Below are positions 1-6,745 of a stretch of DNA of 64,000 nucleotides, one piece after another. Positions within the stretch are counted from its first letter, which is position 1. Every line of letters starts with the position of its first letter. Origin of the DNA: DATKJY01 sp964540105 (GTDB lineage Bacteria; Zixibacteria; MSB-5A5; GN15; FEB-12). The position numbers were made by a program, and so were the translations under genes. The stretch spans positions 124,001-188,000 of the forward strand of contig CAZILL010000001.1 of assembly GCA_964540105.1 (NCBI GenBank), written 5' to 3'. The notes beneath the pieces were generated by a model that was not told the origin of the DNA, did no database searches, and worked only from the letters and a program-made list of their open reading frames with translations.

Positions 1-814
1 TGGGCCGGTCGGTGAAGAGGAGATGAGTTGGGGAGCCTCCCTCTTCCTTGCGGTGGATGAGATAAAGGTATCGAAAAATGCCATAGACGACAAACGGAAT
101 GGTCAGGTACAGATTCTCGGTCTTGAGTTTCTGCGAGACTTCGGTAGAGAAGCTGTACAACATATACATGACCACGACCGACGCCGTAGTCACGCCGATC
201 AGCTGATCCAGCAGATACGGCGAATAGTGGCTCAGGCTGGTGCGATGCGCACTGGCATCGCTTTCGAGAAGCAGTAACTCATGGCGTCGCTTGCCAAACC
301 CGAGAAACAGCGCCAGCAGCAGAGTGTTGATGAGCATCCATTTCGAGGCAGGCACCTCGATGGCGATCGCGCCAGCGTAGGCTCGAATCACAAAACTGAG
401 CGCCAGCGTCATGACATCGACAATGACGATATGCTTGAGCAGGAACGAGTAGAGACCGTTGAGAAGCAGGAAGAGGCCGGAGATTAACAAGAAACGTGGT
501 GAAACCAGGAACGCGGCACCGAGCCCGGCCATCCCCAGTCCGACGATCATGACTATGGCCAGGTGGACTGGCACTTTCCCCGAGGCGATCGGCCGATTGC
601 GCTTGATCGGATGCTGATGGTCCTTGTGGCGGTCAACCAGATCGTTCAGCGTGTAGATCGCGGAGGAGAGCATGCAGAAGATAGCCATGGCAGCCAAGGC
701 CAGTCCGACACTCCTCGAATCGCCAATCGTGCCGGCGAAAATCAATGCGGCCAGCAGAACGCCGTTCTTCACCCATTGCTTGGGGCGCGCCAATCTGATC
801 AGACTGAGAAGCAT
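1..814 (-). CDS. UbiA-family polyprenyl-phosphate phosphoribosyltransferase-like protein (partial)
   Basis: Integral-membrane prenyltransferase of the UbiA superfamily. The ATG is at 814 and the reading frame runs open off the window start, giving 271 codons, so the C-terminus is missing. The N-terminus reads MLLSLIRLARPKQWVKN, followed by hydrophobic segments and the Asp-rich motif NDLVDRHKD (about residues 57-65), which binds Mg-diphosphate in this superfamily. RPKQWVKN and the KRNRPIASG segment right after the motif are typical of decaprenyl-phosphate phosphoribosyltransferases, which transfer PRPP-derived ribose to a polyprenyl phosphate for arabinan or exopolysaccharide precursors. It lies 39 bp downstream of epsI on the same strand. 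The assignment within UbiA is inferred; a quinone-pathway prenyltransferase is less likely. Confidence 0.8.
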   Translation of the reverse strand, partial: MLLSLIRLARPKQWVKNGVLLAALIFAGTIGDSRSVGLALAAMAIFCMLSSAIYTLNDLVDRHKDHQHPIKRNRPIASGKVPVHLAIVMIVGLGMAGLGAAFLVSPRFLLISGLFLLLNGLYSFLLKHIVIVDVMTLALSFVIRAYAGAIAIEVPASKWMLINTLLLALFLGFGKRRHELLLLESDASAHRTSLSHYSPYLLDQLIGVTTASVVVMYMLYSFSTEVSQKLKTENLYLTIPFVVYGIFRYLYLIHRKEEGGSPTHLLFTDRP

Positions 815-853
815 ACTTAAGTATATCGGCCGATCCCGAAGGATTCAAGCGCT

Positions 854-1498
854 TTAGTGAGAAAAGGGGAGTGACTGCTCGATCGAGGGGGAGAACGAGC
901 GCAGGAATGTTACCGCGCGGTTGGTGGCAGCGTCGATGGATTCCCCCGGAACCATGGGCGTGGTCAATCGGATTATGGAGGCGTCAGTCGGGCGCAGGAG
1001 AAGCGAATTCTTCATCAGGTCCCACTTGAGCGCAAATTCATTGTGGATCACTCCTCCGCGCGTTTCAAACCAATAGAACATCAACTGACGATTCTCGCCT
1101 TCCGCAATGATAAGGCGATTGACCTCCTTGACCGTGCTCGCCGACAGCGACAGCGCAAACGGTTCCAGTCGGTCGATCCGCCAGCCCCCGCCGGGGAGAC
1201 AGTGTTTGGGGGAATGAATCTGACTGCCATATTTCTGCGACCTGAAATAAGCCACAAACAACCAATAGGTGTCTCCCGCCGGACCACGATACAGACGCAA
1301 AGCGGTCGTGTCGGCTTTGAGCACGTCGTAGTTGTAGGCTTCGAATCGCCTCTCTTCGCCGGAGTAGTCACTCAGTGTATACGGAATATCGCCAAACGAG
1401 GTGGCTCGATCCGGCATCCGTTCAGAGTAACGTAGAAAATTGGCAAAGGCTCCGCCCGCGACGATCAGCAGACATGAAATCAGCACGGCTCGCTTCAT
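854..1498 (-). CDS. epsI: EpsI-domain protein (exosortase-associated, DUF3485)
   Basis: 214 aa with an N-terminal hydrophobic anchor (MKRAVLISCLLIVAGGAFA) and a periplasmic EpsI/DUF3485 domain. The family signature segment SQIHSPKHCLPGGGW lies near residue 95. EpsI proteins accompany exosortases, sometimes fused to their C-terminus, in exopolysaccharide and protein-sorting loci; their biochemical role is not settled. I chose the ATG at 1498 because it forms an ATGA overlap with the exosortase stop codon, a typical translational coupling; a GTG two codons upstream is possible. Co-transcribed with the exosortase upstream and probably with the UbiA gene downstream. Confidence 0.85.
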   Translation of the reverse strand: MKRAVLISCLLIVAGGAFANFLRYSERMPDRATSFGDIPYTLSDYSGEERRFEAYNYDVLKADTTALRLYRGPAGDTYWLFVAYFRSQKYGSQIHSPKHCLPGGGWRIDRLEPFALSLSASTVKEVNRLIIAEGENRQLMFYWFETRGGVIHNEFALKWDLMKNSLLLRPTDASIIRLTTPMVPGESIDAATNRAVTFLRSFSPSIEQSLPFSH

Positions 1499-2340
1499 TT
1501 GCACACGCGCCTCAGAATTGCTCCTTCGATGAAGAGCATGATGAAGGCGACCACGAATACGGAAAGCCCCATGATCGAGTGCATGGGTTCTTTCGTCACT
1601 TCATCGGTGACCACGTACGCCAGAAGCGACGTGACAAAGACACGAAAGACATTGGCCACGATCGCGATCGGAACAGTGGAGACAAATAGAGTGATCTTTG
1701 CAGCCAGCCTGTGCTGAGTCGTGTGGGCATACAGCGCCCCGAGCGCCAACAGAGAGACGAGTGACCGCATCCCCGAGCAGGCTTCGGCCACTTCAAGCGA
1801 ATAGCCCGGGAGATGAATCATGTTCCCCTGCCTGACAACGGTCATCCCGATCAAGTTAAGCCCAAACACGGTGATCTTACTTGCCAGGGCCTGCATTGGG
1901 AAGGTCGCGGCAAAGTAGATGACATACGGGACGGGGATCATGAACAACAGGAAACAGACCTCGAACCAGGTGTGGCGCACGATCCCTCTTCCCCAAAGGT
2001 AGAAACAGAGGCCAAAGAGGACGGTGACAAAGGAGACACGCGCCACGAAGAACTCGGCGGCGCCGACACCAAGAATGAGCAGAACCATGCCGCCAATCAC
2101 CACGAATAGACCGCGGGGGTCGATCTGTCGCGGTACCGCGGCGAGTTCCGCTCGTTTGTTCCAGAGCAGATAGCCGCACACGAGTGGGATCAGAAAGCCA
2201 TGGGAATAGTTGCTATCGGTCGCCCAGTCGATCAGCAATTCGTAGAGAATCGGCAGATAGACAAGAAGCAGCACGGCAAAGGGGAGATATTCCAGCCACA
2301 CGAGGCGGGACATTTTGTTGGCAGGTGCGATCGTGTTCAC
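1495..2340 (-). CDS. Exosortase (EpsH/Xrt family membrane cysteine transpeptidase-like)
   Basis: 281 aa, about eight membrane segments. The family triad is visible: Cys188 in EACSGMRSL, Arg233 in ANVFRVF and His254 in PMHSIMGLS. Exosortases recognise C-terminal sorting tails such as PEP-CTERM, cleave them, and are linked to exopolysaccharide-associated export of surface proteins. The start is a GTG at 2340 preceded by a weak AGGA; an ATG nine codons inside (2313) is the alternative. It is coupled to epsI by an ATGA overlap. No protein in this window ends in a recognisable PEP-CTERM tail, so its substrates lie elsewhere or carry a different tail. The exact Xrt subtype cannot be judged by eye. 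Confidence 0.88.
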   Translation of the reverse strand: MNTIAPANKMSRLVWLEYLPFAVLLLVYLPILYELLIDWATDSNYSHGFLIPLVCGYLLWNKRAELAAVPRQIDPRGLFVVIGGMVLLILGVGAAEFFVARVSFVTVLFGLCFYLWGRGIVRHTWFEVCFLLFMIPVPYVIYFAATFPMQALASKITVFGLNLIGMTVVRQGNMIHLPGYSLEVAEACSGMRSLVSLLALGALYAHTTQHRLAAKITLFVSTVPIAIVANVFRVFVTSLLAYVVTDEVTKEPMHSIMGLSVFVVAFIMLFIEGAILRRVCK

Positions 2341-2442
2341 GATCCTGTCAACTTATCAGGTGGAACGGGAATGTCAATTAGAATTCAACAGATCAACGAG
2401 CCGATGGAGCAGGCTCACAAGGGGTGTCGAAGAACCCCCCCC

Positions 2443-3477
2443 TCACAGTGCGTTCTGACAGGTCGCCGATACCAAGGCTCGACTGGTCAGGAAGTAATGG
2501 GACTTGAATGTTTCCGTGGCAACGTCGAAGATGAGAAAATTCCCCTGGCTGACGGGAGAGCAGAGCGCCAGTGTTTTGCCATCCGGGGTTATGGCCATGA
2601 CATCGGCCAGACAGTACTGGCAGACCGTGTCACCGAATAGACCATCCGTACTTATCTCCCTGTGGAGAGAGTTGTTCCGTATATCATAGATCAGGATCGA
2701 GGTTGCCACACCACAATCCATTTGCGGATGCCAAGGCCTAGTCACAAAGGCGTACCTGCCATCAGGTGTCATCACGATATGGTCAGGACGAGTCACAACA
2801 GTGTGCTCGAAAACTATCGAATCGCGTTCGAAATCGAATACAAGGAAACGGCCTGTGCAGGCCCAGGTATTAGCGGTCATGAGAAGCTTGGTTTCGTCAT
2901 CGGAAGGAACTACGGTGGTGATGAGACGGGGGCTGAACGAGTTCCGAAACGATTTGACGCCACTGTACGGATCGAGCCGAAAGACGACTCCGTCCCCAAG
3001 AGCATAATACGTCTTGCTGTCGCGCGAAAAGACCCCTCTGCCAGCTCCGATGGTATCGCTATAGACGATCGAATAGTCTGTCGTCGAGAGGACTCTCAGG
3101 TTTCTGCCCTGGACAGCAATGAGTTTGCCGTCAGGGGATACCGCTATCCCGCCCCCGCTAGGGTACGGCAACTCGGTTACCAATGATAGTGAATCAGTTG
3201 ACAGCACGACTGTGGATGTGGCGTTCGGCAGATAGAGACGCTTCCCATCGGCGGACACCGTGATGCTCCGGGACACGCTATACGGGAGTACCAGCGTATC
3301 CACCCGCTCAGTCTGAGGATGAAAGCGATAGTAGGCGTTGTCGTCGCTCACGAAGTAGAACGGGTACTCCTGCTCGACTACTGGTTTGTTCGGTGGATCG
3401 CTGCACGTCAGCGGCAGACAGCAACTGCCACACAGCAGAGCGCATACCGCCCTTAATATTCTCACTCGCATGTTCAT
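2443..3477 (-). CDS. Secreted YncE/YVTN-like beta-propeller protein
   Basis: 344 aa from the ATG at 3477, chosen for the GGGAGG ribosome-binding site just upstream; the reading frame extends 12 codons further without support. The N-terminus (MNMRVRILRAVCALLCGSC) is a signal peptide, Cys-rich around the cleavage region; a lipoprotein is possible but no canonical lipobox is clear. The body consists of repeated blades with motifs such as SVSADGKRLYLPN, AVSPDGKLIAV, VMTPDGRYAFV and AITPDGKTLAL, the hallmark of YVTN/YncE propellers. Function is unknown; such proteins are usually periplasmic or surface binding scaffolds. A run of eight C residues follows the stop codon. Its promoter contains an unusual homopolymer tract, annotated separately. 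Confidence 0.8.
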   Translation of the reverse strand: MNMRVRILRAVCALLCGSCCLPLTCSDPPNKPVVEQEYPFYFVSDDNAYYRFHPQTERVDTLVLPYSVSRSITVSADGKRLYLPNATSTVVLSTDSLSLVTELPYPSGGGIAVSPDGKLIAVQGRNLRVLSTTDYSIVYSDTIGAGRGVFSRDSKTYYALGDGVVFRLDPYSGVKSFRNSFSPRLITTVVPSDDETKLLMTANTWACTGRFLVFDFERDSIVFEHTVVTRPDHIVMTPDGRYAFVTRPWHPQMDCGVATSILIYDIRNNSLHREISTDGLFGDTVCQYCLADVMAITPDGKTLALCSPVSQGNFLIFDVATETFKSHYFLTSRALVSATCQNAL

Positions 3478-3512
3478 TAAACCTCCCGAGGTTGTTCCCT
3501 CGTCCTGTTTCA

Positions 3513-3544
3513 AGTATAACGAATCCCCCCCCCCCGCGTGTCAA
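3513..3544 (-). promoter_or_regulatory. Candidate phase-variable promoter with G11 spacer tract
   Basis: On the minus strand a TTGACA -35 (3539-3544) and a TATACT -10 (3513-3518) are separated by 20 bp, of which 11 are an uninterrupted G run (3525-3535 on the plus strand as C11). The boxes lie about 36-67 bp upstream of the beta-propeller start codon. Twenty base pairs is longer than the optimal 17; loss of two or three G would give 17-18 bp. Homopolymer spacers of this design are known phase-variation switches, for example at Neisseria outer-membrane protein genes. Activity and variation here are inference. Confidence 0.55.
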
Positions 3545-3598
3545 GTGGAAAAATGAGATTCTGTTGTCCATGGACGGGATTTGGTCTGTGCCAAAAAG

Positions 3599-3660
3599 TG
3601 GAAGGTCATCCCTTTCAAAGAAGGGACAGGCTCCCCGTTGAGCGGGGTCAAAACCTTCCA
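3599..3660 (+). repeat. Nested palindromic element, clover-like
   Basis: An outer inverted repeat TGGAAGGT (3599-3606) / ACCTTCCA (3653-3660) encloses two perfect hairpins: CCCTT/AAGGG (3610-3625, loop TCAAAG) and CCCCG/CGGGG (3633-3647, loop TTGAG). It lies in the 274-bp gap between the divergent beta-propeller and lipid-kinase genes. The second hairpin and its flank (GTTGAGCGGGGTCAAAACC) resemble the hairpin at 39178-39208. This could be a dispersed palindromic element or a structured leader; nothing ties it to a known family. Confidence 0.45.
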
Positions 3661-3751
3661 CAACGGACGAATCGACGTCCGCGCTGCTTCGCTTAAGTCC
3701 TACCACCCCAAAAAGCCTTTATTCTCTTTGCCGAAAGCCGTATACTGGGTC

Positions 3752-4693
3752 ATGACACGAAGCAGACATCAAAAAGAGAAGAATCTTCATTACGTCCTCC
3801 TGGTCAATCCCAAAGCGAGCAAGCACCAACCCAAGGCGATTGACAAGCTCACCCGTGCGATCAAGCGGCGAGGTGGTTACTACACAGTCGTTGAGCCGAA
3901 TTCGGCAACCGATCTCCTGCGACAAGCTCAACAAGTAAAGAAACTGGCTTCGAGCGGAGCGGGCACGACCGTTGTGAGTCGCCGTGGCGAGGTCACTTCG
4001 ATTATCGCCTGCGGCGGGGATGGGACCTTCAATCTCGCGGCGCGTGGCGCGCTGGCCAATGACCTGCCGGTCGGGTGCCTGCCCCTGGGACGATTCAACA
4101 ACATTGCGCATCACCTGTACGGAGACGACGACCCTGACAGTGCCATTACAAAGATTGTCAAAGGGGATTACAAGAAATTCGATGTGGGGACGGTGGCCGA
4201 TCAGTCCTTCTTTGGCGCGGTCGGGCTCGGATTTGTGCCGGAACTGATGAATCTGATGGCGGAGAAGCGAATCCCGCGCTTCGGAATCGGCTGGTCGCAA
4301 CTTGCCGCCAAGGCGGCGGCCAATGTCGCTCTGCACAAGACCGTCATCAAGGTCGACGCCTTCCGCTTTGAGGTAACGCCGATGTTTCTCAATGTCAACT
4401 TGTTGCCGTATGCAGCCGGATTGCCGTTCTCGACGGCGTCTCTAATCGACGACAATCAGGCTGAAGTGATCTTTGATGTTGGCGCCTCAATGGGAGATTT
4501 TTCGTCGTTCGTGCGTTCAATCTACAAGAAGAAGTACTTGTATGGCCGAGAGATTCGCATGTTCCGTGGAAAGGTGATCACCATTCAGTCGACCAAAGGA
4601 CGAACGCTGTATCTTGACGGTGAACTGATCCAGCTTCCCACTAACGCTCTGACAATCACGATCGGCGAACAACAGGTCAAGATTTTCTGCTGA
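3752..4693 (+). CDS. Diacylglycerol kinase-family lipid kinase (YegS/DgkB-like)
   Basis: 313 aa cytosolic or peripheral-membrane lipid kinase with the DAGK catalytic domain. After VLLVNPKAS near the N-terminus (residues 15-23) comes the nucleotide-binding motif CGGDGTFNLAARG (around residues 87-99), then LPLGRFNNIAHHL in place of the usual PLGTxNDFA. The C-terminus contains YLDGELIQLP, matching the family's DGE motif. It should phosphorylate diacylglycerol or a related lipid. The frame is open upstream to 3581, but the protein similarity starts after the ATG at 3752 and the upstream part overlaps the palindromic element, so I place the start there; no strong ribosome-binding site is visible. 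Confidence 0.82.
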   Translation: MTRSRHQKEKNLHYVLLVNPKASKHQPKAIDKLTRAIKRRGGYYTVVEPNSATDLLRQAQQVKKLASSGAGTTVVSRRGEVTSIIACGGDGTFNLAARGALANDLPVGCLPLGRFNNIAHHLYGDDDPDSAITKIVKGDYKKFDVGTVADQSFFGAVGLGFVPELMNLMAEKRIPRFGIGWSQLAAKAAANVALHKTVIKVDAFRFEVTPMFLNVNLLPYAAGLPFSTASLIDDNQAEVIFDVGASMGDFSSFVRSIYKKKYLYGREIRMFRGKVITIQSTKGRTLYLDGELIQLPTNALTITIGEQQVKIFC

Positions 4694-4700
4694 GGGTGCG

Positions 4701-5300
4701 TTGAAGTTCCTTCTGATCATGGCGGCACTCACCATCCTGCTGGCCGGATCGATTTCAGCCGACTCGACCAACGTTGTGCCGGCCAAGACCGATACGGTCC
4801 AGTATCTTCCCGTTTCGGACAGCGCTCTGTCGTTGCAGGTAAACAACCCGATCAGTCTTGAGAAGAACCTCATCCAGAACCCTACCCGGGCTCTGTTCAA
4901 GTCGATGCTGGTGCCGGGGTGGGGACAGCTCGGCAATCGCAAGTACGTCAAAGCGGGCCTGTTCATGGCGCTAGAGAGCTGGTTCATTGGAAATGCCATT
5001 TACTACGGCGCCAGGGCGTCGGATAATATGAATGATTTCAAACGTGCCGACATCGCCGATACATCGGCAGCCAGCAGGGGACAACGAAATCACTATTATG
5101 GTCTGTACATGGACAACCGAAGTTCGCGTAACAAGTTTCGGTGGTACGCGGGGATCACCATCTTTATTTCGATGTTTGACGCCTTTGTCGACGCTCATCT
5201 TTCGGCTTCGCCACTGAATCAGCCTAATCGAAAGTTGAGTCTTGATGTTGGTCCTGATTGGAACGGTGGGGCCAGGGCCACGCTGGCGCTTCGCTTTTAG
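4701..5300 (+). CDS. DUF5683 domain membrane protein
   Basis: 199 aa with an N-terminal signal peptide (MKFLLIMAALTILLAGSISA). The central segment FKSMLVPGWGQLGNRKYVKAG (about residues 65-85), followed by a hydrophobic stretch, is the core of DUF5683, a family of unknown function common in Bacteroidetes and related groups. A second hydrophobic segment (WYAGITIFISMFDAFVDAHL) precedes the C-terminus, which ends in ATLALRF, consistent with an outer-membrane-associated beta-strand. The start is TTG at 4701 with GAGGGTG upstream; the gene follows the lipid kinase by 7 bp, so the two are probably co-transcribed. Its stop overlaps the convergent HD-GYP gene by 4 bp. Confidence 0.75.
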   Translation: MKFLLIMAALTILLAGSISADSTNVVPAKTDTVQYLPVSDSALSLQVNNPISLEKNLIQNPTRALFKSMLVPGWGQLGNRKYVKAGLFMALESWFIGNAIYYGARASDNMNDFKRADIADTSAASRGQRNHYYGLYMDNRSSRNKFRWYAGITIFISMFDAFVDAHLSASPLNQPNRKLSLDVGPDWNGGARATLALRF

Positions 5301-6745
5301 TCGCGCAGAATGAAGTCTTTGAGGCTAAGGCCGTAGCGATCCGGGTCGACCAGCCGGATAATTTTGCGGTGGCCATGTTCGGTTGCGGCCAGATCGGCCC
5401 AGATTGGCTCCTCCAGAAGCCCCTGCTTGTTCCCCACGATCTTGACATAGGGTCGCCCCTTGTCCTTCTGATTGTTCGTTAGCACAAGCGCGAGTTCGTT
5501 GGTATTGAGCAGCACCAGTGATCCGGCGGGGTAGATGCCGATAATGTCGTTGAAAATCTCCAGAAGGAATCTGTCAAATTTTACCGTCATCTGGAACCGC
5601 ATCTTCTTGAGCACTTCGTCCGGAGGGATGCTCTTCTTCAGATAGACGCGCCCCGAAGTGAGCGCATCGAAGGAATCGACGACCGAGATGATCCGCGAGA
5701 AGAGATTCGGCTCCTGCTTGCGATAGCGCAGCGTTGGGTAACCGGTGAAGTCGTTGTTGATATGATGTTCGAATGCGCCGCGTGCGGCACGGGCGGCATG
5801 GACATCGAATTGCAGATTGCGCAGGATCGTTTTTGCACCTAACAGCGGATGACGCTGCATCTGAATCCAGTCATTTTCATCATACGCGTCCGGTTTTCGA
5901 ATCAGGTCTTTGGGCAGCTTGACTTTCCCGATGTCATGAAACAGGGCGGTAAAGCCAAGTTGCGAGAGGCGGGGACGGTCGAAGCCGAGGCGCACGCCGA
6001 GAGTCAGCGCGTAGACACAGACGTTGGTGGAATGAGCATAGGTGTAATCGTCGTATTCCTTAATCGCCGCCAACTCCACCAGCGATGATTGATCGCGGCT
6101 GATGTGATCAATCAGGGACTGGACCACTCTCTTGGTCTTGGAGGCGCTGATATCCTGATCATGCACGGCGTTGACCATCACCTCTTGCACAATTGACATA
6201 GCCTGGAAGAAGCTGTTGCGGGCCATGACTCGAAACTGATGGCGCTGATCATCGGATCCCGAGGAAGCGGCGTCGCCGGTTGACTCCTTGACCGACAGCA
6301 GGCGAACGCAGTGCCACTGCTGACGGACAAGTTCCTGCGCGAGGGCCTCAAGATTGGTGCTGCTGGGTTTAGTCAGGGCCATGAACCGGAAGAAAGCGTT
6401 GAGTTCGTCGATCTTGATGCCAGACAAGAACGTCACGCCGCCCACCCCTAAAGTCTTCCACTCATTGACAATCGAAGCTGCGCCGGACTGACCATGTTCG
6501 TTGAACGGAACCATGTGATCATTGATGAAGTAACGGCCGGCAATGATTTTGATGGTGACGTCACTGAACTGTTCTTGAGCCGCGTGCAGTGATTCCACAA
6601 AACTGCGACTCTGGTTGACAAACATGGCGTTCTGCGGATCGACAATGCGAGCTGTCTTGTAGAGCACAAAGAACGACGTGATCAGTTTCTCTTCTGATTT
6701 GCCGCCAATGACACGCGCGGCCGGATCATGCACGACGCTACTCAT
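5297..6745 (-). CDS. HD-GYP domain protein, probable c-di-GMP phosphodiesterase
   Basis: 482 aa. Start at ATG 6745 preceded by GGAGG; the frame is open 14 codons further inside the upstream gene. Residues about 1-140 form an N-terminal module also seen in the HEAT-repeat protein encoded upstream. The C-terminal half is an HD-GYP domain: HDIGK at about residues 270-274, HPLLG, HH at about 327-328, NDFTGYP at about 331-337 and DSFDALTSGRVYLK. HD-GYP enzymes hydrolyse the bacterial second messenger c-di-GMP with a di- or tri-iron/manganese centre. The usual HHE...DGxGYP appears as HHINNDFTGYP, a variant, so activity should be tested. The start overlaps the upstream stop by 8 bp. Confidence 0.85.
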   Translation of the reverse strand: MSSVVHDPAARVIGGKSEEKLITSFFVLYKTARIVDPQNAMFVNQSRSFVESLHAAQEQFSDVTIKIIAGRYFINDHMVPFNEHGQSGAASIVNEWKTLGVGGVTFLSGIKIDELNAFFRFMALTKPSSTNLEALAQELVRQQWHCVRLLSVKESTGDAASSGSDDQRHQFRVMARNSFFQAMSIVQEVMVNAVHDQDISASKTKRVVQSLIDHISRDQSSLVELAAIKEYDDYTYAHSTNVCVYALTLGVRLGFDRPRLSQLGFTALFHDIGKVKLPKDLIRKPDAYDENDWIQMQRHPLLGAKTILRNLQFDVHAARAARGAFEHHINNDFTGYPTLRYRKQEPNLFSRIISVVDSFDALTSGRVYLKKSIPPDEVLKKMRFQMTVKFDRFLLEIFNDIIGIYPAGSLVLLNTNELALVLTNNQKDKGRPYVKIVGNKQGLLEEPIWADLAATEHGHRKIIRLVDPDRYGLSLKDFILRD

